This document shows, one piece after another, positions 12,841-22,805 of a DNA stretch of 64,000 bases. Both the position numbers and the translations under genes were made by a program. Positions within the stretch are counted from its first letter, which is position 1; every line of letters starts with the position of its first letter. The stretch is from assembly GCA_008921705.1 (NCBI GenBank), contig VFFE01007127.1, forward strand, positions 1,201,472-1,265,471, in the 5' to 3' direction. The stretch is from Burhinus oedicnemus (taxonomy: Eukaryota > Chordata > Aves > Charadriiformes > Burhinidae). The notes beneath the pieces are model-generated. The model ran no database searches and was not told where the DNA came from. It saw only the letters and a program-made list of their open reading frames with translations.

Positions 12841-14155
12841 CACCCTGGGCCTGTGTTGCCATTGCCAGCCTGTCTGGTAACTGCTGGGCTCTAATCAACA
12901 TGAAAAGAAATGTTTATAGAACCTCTGCAAAACTGAAATGCCGAGTTTAACGCATTTGCAGGGTTATTTGAGCAGTATGGTTACCTCTGCTCATGCCTCT
13001 TGCTCGCAGGTACACACAGCACCATTTCAGGGAGGCTTTCCAACCCACTCCCGGGGCTGGAGGTCTTGCAAAGTATCGTAAAGTGGGTCCCTGGGGTCTA
13101 ATTTTCCTGTTACAGGAACTAATATAACACCACCTGTAACCCTGCTGGGCCAGACCCTGAGCTGGGGGAAGGCAGTACGGGGTTGGTTTAAAAAACAGGC
13201 CCAGGTCCTTTATAGAAGAGGCTGCCGTGAGACTGCTGCCTTGGCAGGTGGGATTTGCTGCCTGCTGAGCGTAGTTTAAGGGAGCTTCGTCTCACCACCA
13301 GTCCAAGCCTGTGCTCTTTGGACCAGGCAGTTTTAATGCAATTAGAGAGCTGCCCTGCTAAAACCTTTCCAGTCCTGACTTTAATGGCGTTTTGCTTTTA
13401 TGAAAAACCTCAATCAAAATGAGATCCAACTGGTGTATAGTGCTGTGCAAAGACTAAAAGACCCTGCCTACCCCAGAGACCGCATTTTCTAAGCATGGGT
13501 TACAAGACAGAAACACGGTGACTACAATAGGTCTTGCAACAGGCTTGCAGTAGGGTGGAGAGTCAGACCTGTGCCCTGGTTCCACTGCCCTGCACCCAGG
13601 ACCAGACATTGTATTTAGTAAGAAGCAGCTTGCAGACAAGAGTTTTCCAGATCCATCCAGTTATCCAACATACAAAAGATGTCTTGATGATACCTTAGCA
13701 AGGTATCTGGCAAGGATGCCTTAGCCAGAAATCCCACTTACTGGTATTTTGGTAAGAACCAGCTTGTGCATTGAAAATTCAGATTTGGAGCCTTTTCAGC
13801 AGCAGAACTTCTGAAAAAGCCAGTTGGCTGTTCAGTACTAAACAACTGCACATACTTATCAACTGAAAACCACACACCGCTGGATTAACAATTAAACCTT
13901 GTTGATTTATACTTCCCAATGTGAAGGGGCAGGAAACAGCTCCGTCTCCATATGTAGTTTTGCTGGTTCTCCAAACTGGCCTTCATGCTTTAAATCCAAT
14001 CATCTCCAAAACAGCACAGCCTTTGAGAAAACACAACACTGCAACGTTAGTCTGGCTGCAGTTGTGTGCAAGTGTTTCAGTGCCTCCCATTTTGGTATGC
14101 AAAGAAGCTGTTTGTGTTGGAAGTAAACATATGCGTCACTTAAAGAAGTAACCAA

Positions 14156-14250
14156 GTGCTTTTACATTTAATTCCTGAGCAAGTTTATGTAAAATTAATT
14201 GCATCACATGTCCTGTGTATCTTTTAATTGCAAAACCAATTAACTTTAAA
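14156..14250. promoter_or_regulatory. candidate regulatory block with repeated TTAATTGC
   Basis: TTAATTGC occurs at 14195-14202 and 14224-14231, and the inverted form CAATTAA lies at 14237-14243, making a perfect 7-bp dyad with 14224-14230. These are Antennapedia/NKX-like homeodomain cores. No coding frame with recognisable similarity overlaps. Confidence 0.3.
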
Positions 14251-15523
14251 ATGTTCTGCTTTGTAGTTCTCCTAATGGATGGCATAGTTTTAGTTGGCTT
14301 TACAAAATCCATCTTTTGTTGAAACTGGGCAGGCAGCCATACTCGGTTATCTTCTGGAAGTGAGTTCCCTTCAGCTGAGCCAGTTTCAAGCAGTCGATGC
14401 ACTGAAGTTATTTTACAGGCATGGCTTTTTGGGTGAGCATCTGTAAAGAGACTGTACAGCTCGTCAAGAGGAAATGCTGGGTTCTTCAGGAGGAGCGTGG
14501 CTGGCTGTTTGAGGTTGCTGGTATTTGAAACTGGAAAGGCTGATTCCTGTGGGCTAAACTTCCGTCGTTGCTGTTGTCATTGCAATGATAGCAATGTCCA
14601 GAGCAGTCTCCAGCTTTCTGAGGAGTCTGGGAGCAAGGCCGGTACCTGGGGATCGTAGCTGGGATGAAGAGCAGTTGGGGAGACCCTGGTGAGCAGAACT
14701 CACTCCTGCCTGGGCGACTGGGAGCAGCTGATCCTGCTGGGGCAGGAAAACTGCAAACCCGGATCCTTCCTCAGGCATGAGCAGACCTGTGGCTCTTGGC
14801 TGTGGCACAAGCAAAGTGGAAAGGAGAGCCATGATTGCTTTTTCGGCCTTGGCTTGCTGCCTTTACTAACATCCCATAGTTAGAGCCAGCCCTGCCGGTG
14901 TCTGGGCCTTATAAAGGACACTTCTGCCCCTCTAGACTGTGGGAAGCAAAGGGCAGAGTCCTACAGCCGCATCCTTACTTATTCCAGGGCTGGAGAGACA
15001 GTTGGCCAAAAGACCCTACAGCAAAGATTTGCCAGCGCTCAGTCTTTCTCTGGCTGGTAGAGATCCTGGGGAGAAGGGCTGTACTTGGAAGAGCTGTCAC
15101 AGCGAACCATCAGACATCTGACATCGCATCATGATTATCTTCTATGAGTTGAGCTGATGTGATTTTGTAGCTGAGAGAAAAATTAATAATCAGCATATAA
15201 CTGAAGGTTTTCCTTTTAAAAACATGCTCTGAAACATTTTGCAATTTGTGCTGCTATTGTCTTCGAATAGAGCTTGTTATTTTTATTGTTATTTGAAGAT
15301 TTTCACACTGTTTTCTTCTGTCATGTATGTCGGGGTTTGACTTTTATTTTTATAATTAAGACCAGCAATAGAAAAATGAAGCTTTGCAGTTTGGTCAAAG
15401 CTTGGAAAATGTGTCACTGCTGCAGAAATTTATTTTGTTTCTTGAGTTTCTGTCCCTTTGCCAAAGATTGGGGATATTTTGGCATTTGAGGTAGTGTGTT
15501 TGTTTGGGGGAAATTATTTATTT

Positions 15524-15556
15524 AAGGAAAAGAAAGGAAAGAAGAAAGGGAAAAAA
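15524..15556. repeat. 33-nt homopurine tract
   Basis: An A/G-only run made of GGAAAAGAAAGGAAAGAAG-like units, ending in A6 before CCC. It has a loose AAAGG periodicity and no coding potential. Confidence 0.9.
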
Positions 15557-16292
15557 CCCAACCTCATTCTATTATTATTGAGATAGGTAAAACCAACAGG
15601 AGAAAAATCTCCCCAGAATATCAAGTAGTATATACTTTTTAAAAAAAAGTTAAAAATCAATTTATTAAAAAACCCACAAAATATTGCAACCTTCTTGTAG
15701 TTGTCCAGCCATATAAGATCCTCTCTGTCTTATGAGTGATGCAGGTCTGATCCCTTCTTTCTCCCGGGCTGAACACAGGGCAGACGTAGGATTTCCCCCC
15801 TCTTCCATCTCACCTCTTTTCCAGGCGCCTGTAGGAGCCAGGCTGTCTTTGAGACCGATTTGATGGATAGTGACCGCTGGATTCACCCATGCATGCCTGC
15901 ACACACAGAATCATCACATAAGCCTCATTTGATTAGAAAGCCAAGATAAAAACAATATGCATTTGAATAAACAGATCTTTCCACCTATTTTCTGATTAAC
16001 CCCCAGGAAACAAGTAGTACAGACAACCCTGCTCTCAGCTTGAGCCTTGTTATCTCACACTCCTAATAAGGAAATAACCACAGTGCTTTTAGAGAAACCA
16101 GTCCTGATGGACGCTGCAAGATCAACATCAGTCAGGACTCCGGCACAGAAAATGAATCTGTCCTCCTGAAAAAAGAAGGTCCATCAGAACTGTGACTGTC
16201 ATTTCCAAAGGGTGCAGGTGCAGGCAGCAGCCAGCTCTATCCATCGCAGGGGCCTGCAGCAGGGCAGAGCCCCCGTTCCTGCTCTGGAGGGG

Positions 16293-16335
16293 CTTGGCTG
16301 GACCCCCTGAGTCCCCAGCCTTGGCTGGACCCCCC
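16293..16335. repeat. 27-bp tandem duplication, two units
   Basis: CTTGGCTGGACCCCC occurs at 16293-16307 and again from 16320, a 27-bp period. The linker CTGAGTCCCCAGC is shared in part with the sequence after unit two. This is the most GC-rich spot in the first 20 kb, but it is not a CpG island: CpG is almost absent. Confidence 0.75.
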
Positions 16336-17211
16336 AGCCCTGGCAAAGGGCAGGCCAAGCTGTTCCTTTCCGCAGGGAACTGAAGCAGAGGAGCTCTGAC
16401 AGCACAGCCCTGGGGCTCCCTTGGGTGCTCTGCAGCCCCACAGTACAGGCAGCAGATGGTTGCCTTAGCGTCACCCCTCTGTTGTTCCCATCCTCGTGGC
16501 TAATGAACTGGAAGTGTTCAGTCCTTGGCTTTCCCTGGAGACAGACTGCACTCTTGAAAATGTCAATAGAAAATGCTGTGAATCTTTCTTCCCTCAAAAT
16601 GGACAGGATACAGAAATGTGAGTCCTCAAAGAAGCGTTGCAATTGCATTGTCTCGGTAGAGCTCCCGGGATGTATCTCTCCAGCACAAAGATCCCAGCCC
16701 TGCTTTGCCCAAGAGTCTTGACTTTGAGAGCCACTGCCTCTGAAAATTGCCTGTGCATAATTACCAGGACAGTTGCCAATACCAGGCCTTGCCGAGACCC
16801 CGGTTTCCCCGGCTGCCATGCTGGGAATGCCATAGAGGAGCAGGCAGCTCTCGTGGCTTGCTCTCAGGGTGTCCCTTTATGAGCATCACTCACCCAGGTG
16901 TGTCTGCACAGGCCTGGTTTCCCCCCTCATCCTCCTGCAGCCGTTTAGTTGGTTCTGCCTAAACAGTTTGGTATATCTGACATTGCTGTCGGTGTGAGCG
17001 GTCAGTGAGTGACACTGCCCTGGCTTCGGGGCTACACAAATCCAGAGGCCATGGTCCCTTTCCCATCCATCCACATGCCCCCACAAGGGTCCTTCTCCCT
17101 CATTTTCTCTTTCTTCTTTTTTTTTTTGGATATAAATTTATTCCAGGAGAACATTTCTGCTCAGCTCCATTTCATTCATGTCTCCCACCAGCAGATTACT
17201 CGGCCTCAGCT

Positions 17212-17300
17212 GGGCAATTCATTTGTTTTTATTAATTAAGTATTTTTGTAATGTGGCATGAGCCTTTTTTAATCTATGCCCGACCGCTGAGCTGAAGTAA
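17212..17300. promoter_or_regulatory. weak candidate regulatory block
   Basis: GCAATTCATTTG, TTTTTATTAATTAAG and TGTAATGTGGCATGAG form a unique, repeat-free AT-rich stretch between GC-richer neighbours. Only the sharp composition change and TAAT cores support it. Confidence 0.2.
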
Positions 17301-19907
17301 AGTGCTTCACGGAAGAATGGATCACCTGTTAGTGAGACCTAATCCATGGGTCATTCGTTTGGATTGAATAAATAGACGTTGAAGTACAAGCTGAACCCTA
17401 CACCCATGCATACTAACCTCCTCTACTGGCGGTGCTCTGCTCTCCCAGCCCAAACTTGGTCATCATTGAGCAGGTGTCTACAAGTGTCAATGGCTGCTCA
17501 GTTCTCAAGCCTGCTCCAGGAGCTGCTGGGATCACAGGCTGGCAAAGGCAGAGGGCAATGGCTGGAGACAGTCTTGCCATCTATTTAATAAAACAAATGG
17601 GAGGGAGTGGACAAAGATGGGCAGAAATGGTTGGCTTGGATATCTGGGATCCCCAGCCAGCAAATGGACTTTGCTAATAAAATCTGGTTCATATAGCTCA
17701 TTAGGGCTCCATCTGTTACCCCGTGGGTTCTGCAGGTTTCTCTCATGTATCCTGGCTGGAGAGCGGTAACAGTAAAAAGTACTCAGAGAAGAACCCAACA
17801 GAAATGCCAGTAGTTTGAATCTGCCACTGTTAAAATAGAGTAAAGAAATCTTATTTACAACAGCCGCTCAAAAGCATCATTAAGCTGCGGAACTCGGTAG
17901 GACGCATCACAGCACTTCACAAAAAAACCACTGATGGCCCAAGGAGCCTCAGATGTATTCCCCGTCTGCCACTGCCCTTCTGCACCCCCTGGCTCAGTTC
18001 CTGAACCTCCCCTCACGTCTCTGTTTGTGCTGGAAACCTTTGGAGGCAAGAAGTGTCTCTCTCCGTGGATTTGTAGGGTACCCAGTATGATGGGTTTTAA
18101 TTTGATTCCTGTGAGCTGTAGGAATATGGACAAAATATAAATAGCATAAAAAAGCATTTGATGGGATAACGTGTATATCTGCAGTTCTGAAAGACAAAAA
18201 TAAATGCTATAGGCTTGTAGATTGAAGTGCCTGATGGAAAGTCAGAAAAGCATTGTCCTAGGTAGCTCACTGCGTCACTGTCATGGGGATCGATCCTCTT
18301 CTGATCCTGCTGCTAGTGCCTCTCTCCAAAATACTTTCCCCAAGGACCCTGAAAAAGATGTGTCATGGGTCTGGCTCCTGCTTGCAGTCCCCGTGAGGCT
18401 CATCTATGGCTTTAGTCATGCTTTGATCTAGAATGGCCCTTTCCTCAGTGCTGGCATCTCGGGCATTGTCACTCTCATCGTAGCTGAGACTGTCCTGCAA
18501 ACAAAGATTTCTCTCTGCTGTCCATGTTCTTTTTGAAGACTGAATTTCAGTGGTGTCTAGTAGACCCAACTGAAATGATGGCTGTCCTGTAGCGGATGCT
18601 GCACTGTGGGAAAGAACACTCCTCATTCTGAAGAGCAGTAATGTAGACAGGACAGGTCAGGAAGCGAATTGAAGAACTTCCTGGTATTTTCAGGATCAGC
18701 AAACAACTGAAGATCAAAATATCTTTGTGAGTTGGAAAAGTACAAATACTTCCCTTTCTGATGTTTGGCATTTTGAAAGAAATTTGATTTTCTGTTTATA
18801 TTTTTTAATGTGGAAAGTGGACAGATTTGGTGAAAAATTCCATTTCACAAAGAGAAAATTAGATTTAAAAAGGAGTTTTGTTGGAACATTTTCAGCCTCA
18901 GTGAAAGGCGGGAATTCTCATTCATCTCATCCTTTAGGGGACAAGATACAGATAGGGAGGTACCATGAGAGGAGTAAGCAAATAAGGTAAGAAATGTAGA
19001 CAGGACATGCTAGAGAAGTTTATGACTGTGAAGAGCATGACGAAAACTGAAGCCTCCTGGTGTTTTACTCTGTCCCGTTGCCTATGAAATTAACAGCCAG
19101 TAAATTTAAAACTAATAAAAAGGCTGTTTGTCTTCCCTCTGTGCAGAGCTAGCCTGTGTAATTTGTTATTATCTGGGGTCAGACCTTGCAGTTAGATTGG
19201 TAAAAGGGCTGGATAACTTTATGACCAATATTGACATAACGGTTATCAAACCTCTGCCTCAAAGCATCAACCGTGGGTTGCTAGAAGCTGTGACATGGCC
19301 AGGAAAAAGGCTCCATCTGTTCGTGTCCTGTTCCTACAATCCTCTGAGCATCACCCCCCGCAGAGACAGAGGCAGGGTATTACATGAGACGAGTCTCTGC
19401 GTTGGTCCAGTACTGCCATTAGGAGATGAGCTGATTCTGGCAGGAGCTCACCAGTGAGCTGTTCCGGTTCCTCCTGAGAGGAGTGCACAAGAAACTTTTA
19501 TTCTCTTACAGAAGGGTTGTCTCAAGGCGCTGTGGCAGCAGAGGTGTTACACCAGCTGGGAGGTATTGCCAGCCTGATGCAGGATTGTGCAGTCATTCTT
19601 TTTTTCTGTAATAGGAATTGATTTTGATTCTCAGGTAACTCAACCAATTACAGGAGGGCTGAGGGTAGAGCTTTCTGAGGAGTCTCCATCAAAATACGTT
19701 ACATTTAAGAAGGTGTTAGCAAGAAAAAAAAGACCTGATTTTATTTTTGTTGACGTTGCTCAACATTTACTGAAAGGATGAGATCTACTTTTTATGTAAC
19801 CCTCAGCCAAAATAAACCCAACCTGGAAAATAAGCAGCGTCTCCAACAGTCAAGTGTCCTTAAAACAAATAGTCAATTGTCCTATTTCATGAAAAAGAAA
19901 ACAGTGA

Positions 19908-19927
19908 GGGTTTGGGGTTTTTTTTTT
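19908..19927. repeat. G/T-rich tract with T10 run
   Basis: GGG TTT GGGG T10 followed by CAG. It is shorter than, but of the same type as, the tract at 20958-21045. Confidence 0.85.
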
Positions 19928-19940
19928 CAGTTGATGCTAT

Positions 19941-19954
19941 AAAAAAAAAAAAAA
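19941..19954. repeat. A14 homopolymer
   Basis: Fourteen A residues shortly downstream of the T10 run. A stem could form between the T10 and A14 runs across a short spacer. Confidence 0.95.
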
Positions 19955-20639
19955 TTATTATGTCTTGTCTTCCATTTCCAACAGTCTTTAAAAAAGCCAG
20001 ACTTTAATCTCTGTACAATTCTCCTTTCAAGAAAGCCACTGTCTAGTCAATTTTGAACTTTGCTTTGAAGACTCAGAAGGTACCAGCACTGTCACTCTGG
20101 AGCAGGGAGCCCGGGACAGCAGTGGGTTCCAGTGGATTCCCCAAAGACCCAATGACTAGAGCTGGGTGAATAATTTCTTGAATACTTCAACAGTTTCAAT
20201 AACTGAAAAAAGAGTTGTTTCAAGTTGAAGAGATTTTTTTCCCTAAGTCTTTTTCTTACAGATTGAGGTACTGTTTTCATTTGGTGTAGATAAAATGCAA
20301 GGACATTTGTAAACAGGACAAAACAGTTCTTTGAACTAAAATAAAGTAAACAGTTTTGCCTGTAAAAAGTCACACTAAATCTGCCACATTGTCACTACAA
20401 CTTAGTGAAACAGCAACAGAGACCTCTTGCTCTCCCCTAGTCTACATTTTGGTCGTTTAATCAGTTTTGTAGCTGTTGACAGCAAAAATTCAAAAATAGG
20501 ACTGTACTGGAGAAATCTGTTGATTATGTACAATGTGTGCGGGGACAAAGATTTGAGGTGCTGCAAGTACCGATCTATTTTCCAGACTGTTGCTGGAAAT
20601 CTCCAAGACTGCAGAGGAAGCTGGTGGCATCCTGACCTG

Positions 20640-20765
20640 GGCGCTAGAAATTACATAAAGGAGCTGGGAATTTGCAGAGCGGTTTTTCCAAGGACAGTCT
20701 AATCACACTATAATCACCTTTAATGTGCAACTAATTGATAATCACATTGAATTAGCCAACTGATC
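20640..20765. promoter_or_regulatory. candidate regulatory block with three TAATCAC copies
   Basis: TAATCAC occurs at 20700-20706, 20711-20717 and 20739-20745, with CTAATTGATA and GAATTAGCC nearby. Spacings of 11 and 28 bp are close to whole helical turns if one turn is about 10.5 bp, only loosely for the second. TAATC is a bicoid-class (OTX/PITX/CRX) half-motif, but those factors prefer TAATCC. Clustering suggests a homotypic site array; no alignment or occupancy data exist. Confidence 0.33.
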
Positions 20766-20958
20766 TAGATAGGCTGGTTTGCCTATGTTTGTCCCATAGT
20801 ATAAACCCCAAGATTTGTGTTTTGGAGCAAACCTTTGTGGGGTGTCCAGTTTAGCATAAATCTGTCTGCCCATATCATTCAAACATAGCTCTCGATGGCA
20901 AAGAAAGTTCACGTCCATTCCTCTTGATTGTCATGTGGCTTGTCTGAATTATCTTTAT

Positions 20959-20987
20959 GGGTTTGTTTGGGGTTTTGGGGTTTTGGG
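20959..20987 (+). other. G-quadruplex-type motif in a G/T tract
   Basis: Four G-runs of three or more lie at 20959-20961, 20969-20972, 20977-20980 and 20985-20987, with loops of 7, 4 and 4 T-rich nucleotides. This satisfies the usual G3+N1-7 rule. The middle repeats the unit TTTTGGGG, as in ciliate telomeres, but there is no reason to think it is telomeric here. A long T tract follows immediately. Confidence 0.85.
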
Positions 20988-21005
20988 TTTTGGAGTTTTG
21001 GTTGG

Positions 21006-21045
21006 TTTTTTTTTTTTCCTTTTTTTTTTTTTTTTTTTTTCTTTT
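21006..21045. repeat. 40-nt T-rich run
   Basis: T12, CC, T21, C and T4. It directly follows the G/T quadruplex motif. Such a run is prone to length polymorphism and assembly error. Confidence 0.95.
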
Positions 21046-22079
21046 CTGTAGGCTACATGTTGTGGTTTGTATATTAAAGGCTGTTTTGGCAACATTTTTC
21101 TTACTTCCCAGTGGTTAAAACAGTTTCCTTTCTTTAAAGAGCTGTTGGGAGAAAACTTGATAGCCAGCTATTTTATCAAAAATGTCACTAATTAATTAAT
21201 TTCTCTCTACTGTTTTACTCTCTTTGCTTATTTTAAAAATCAAATATTTGAGGATCTGATGTTGGTTTCACTTAAGCTGGTGTAAAATCAGGAGTTGCAT
21301 CCATTAATGGCAGCAGCAATGTAAAGTTTGAGATTGAAACAAGAACCTACGTGGCATTTATAATAGTATCAGTGGGGTGCTGTTCAGCTTTGTTTCTCTT
21401 CTGTATTGAACTGAAAGCCATGAAGACGACTTGCCTTAAATAATTTGTAAAGGCATTTTTAAGAGAATGCAGAAGAAAAAGCAAGCAGCCTTACTGAGTC
21501 TCTTTATTTGAAATTCAAGAATGTCATCAGCCAGCGAACCTTGCTTTATAACTTAAAGATAGAAGTGCTAAGAAGAGAATTACTTTGAATATTTTGAGTA
21601 CAGCTGACCAGCTTCTTATTTATATATATAAGCTATTTTTTTATCACTCTGGAAATACGAGGATGTTTTAAAGGAAAAGTAAATTTTTTTGATGCTCACT
21701 GTGCGGCTTTCTTGAGCCCCTAGAATGGCATACAGCAGTCTTTTCAGTTTCAAGCAGTCAAAAGTCATGAGCCAGGCCTTGCCCAAAAAATTAAGAAGAG
21801 GCTAAAAATCATGGGATTTGTAAACAAATGTTTAGATTTCTTCATTTTTGTCGGGAGTCACAAGGATGCTTCCAAGTCAGCCTTCTAGTTTCTTTTTCCT
21901 GCAGTCTAAAGATCAGAAACCTAGTTACGGTTTATTTATTTCTCTGTGAAAGTAGAAAATTTCAGATCATGCGGCTTCCAGAAACGGAACATAAATATCC
22001 ACCGGTAGCTGCGGGTTTCATGATAAGAGACGTATTAGTTTGACATTATAGCTACCTAAACGTAAATGATTTTCACACT

Positions 22080-22116
22080 TCCTACCTTGTTAATCATGTT
22101 CTCTTTCAAGGTAGGA
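22080..22116. other. perfect 10-bp hairpin
   Basis: TCCTACCTTG (22080-22089) pairs with CAAGGTAGGA (22107-22116) across 17 nt. About one such structure per 64 kb is expected by chance. Confidence 0.85.
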
Positions 22117-22778
22117 TGTCTCCATAAAAACACACTTTGCAAGTCTCCGTGTTCTCCCAGAGGAGCAAAACGAGTATCCCCAAGCTTGAGCTTTTAAGCA
22201 GCCTGCTCCGTATTACCATATTCAGCAATGTTTTGAAAGAGCAAATGATGAGTTGGTGGAGAGATAGGACAAGACATAGAATCGATGTCTCATCTGCTCA
22301 AACAAGGTTACACATTCCATCTCTGGTTAAAGCAAATGTGATCCAGAATGATCTGGCTGGTGCAGCAGGGGTTGATGTAGACATGTCCAGCGCAGTGTGT
22401 CAGAAACCAGACTGTCCTGCGGATTAATGAGGAGGGCATTTAGCTGTCCACTATCATCAGTGAGTCTGAGGAACAGGCACCACTCGGGAAACAGAGCTGC
22501 AAAAAGGGCCATAGTTTCTCATGCACAGAGATGGTTTTTCCAAAACGGAACTCAGCTTTCAAGATGGATCTGGTGTTGAAATATTCCAGCTGAAGCATGT
22601 CTGTCAGTTTAAGGGAACTATATCTGTTGTCTCGTTTCCCTTCTCTGAACAAGTGAAAACCCTGATCAGACTGCAGAGAAGTTGTGCTGGATGTGGAGGG
22701 TTTTTCAGAGCTGTTCACACTTCGTGGTTTCTCTCATGGAGCCTCCCTAGTCTTTGTGTCTTTATAACAAAAGTCCTC

Positions 22779-22805
22779 CAAATCTGAAAGGCTTTTTCAG
22801 ATTTG
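22779..22805. other. perfect 11-bp hairpin
   Basis: CAAATCTGAAA (22779-22789) pairs exactly with TTTCAGATTTG (22795-22805) across a 5-nt loop GGCTT. It is too short for a microRNA precursor. About 0.3 such structures (arms of 11 or more, loop up to 20) are expected by chance in a window of this size, so it is only mildly unusual. Confidence 0.85.

Larger units (their letters stand above)
12841..20639. other. non-coding stretch, no gene recognised
   Basis: Unique DNA with alternating GC-richer (12.8-13.3, 14.6-15.1, 16.2-17.1 kb) and AT-richer parts. The longest frame of the whole window (16199-16819, minus, about 206 codons) lies in the GC-richer part. It is low-complexity, matches nothing known, and coincides with overlapping frames on the other strand, so I treat it as chance. 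The 16.3-kb duplication and two regulatory candidates are listed separately. Confidence 0.6.

Noticed and set aside
16255..16345. Possible CpG island or promoter in a GC-rich patch
   Set aside because: High C and G but almost no CpG, under 100 bp, and the C-runs are separated by loops too long for a standard quadruplex.
16199..16819. 206-codon open frame on the minus strand, the longest in the window
   Set aside because: No recognisable domain, low-complexity Ser/Gln/Gly/Cys content, GC-richer context with fewer stops, and overlapping frames on the + strand. About 0.3 frames of this size are expected by chance with average composition, more here.
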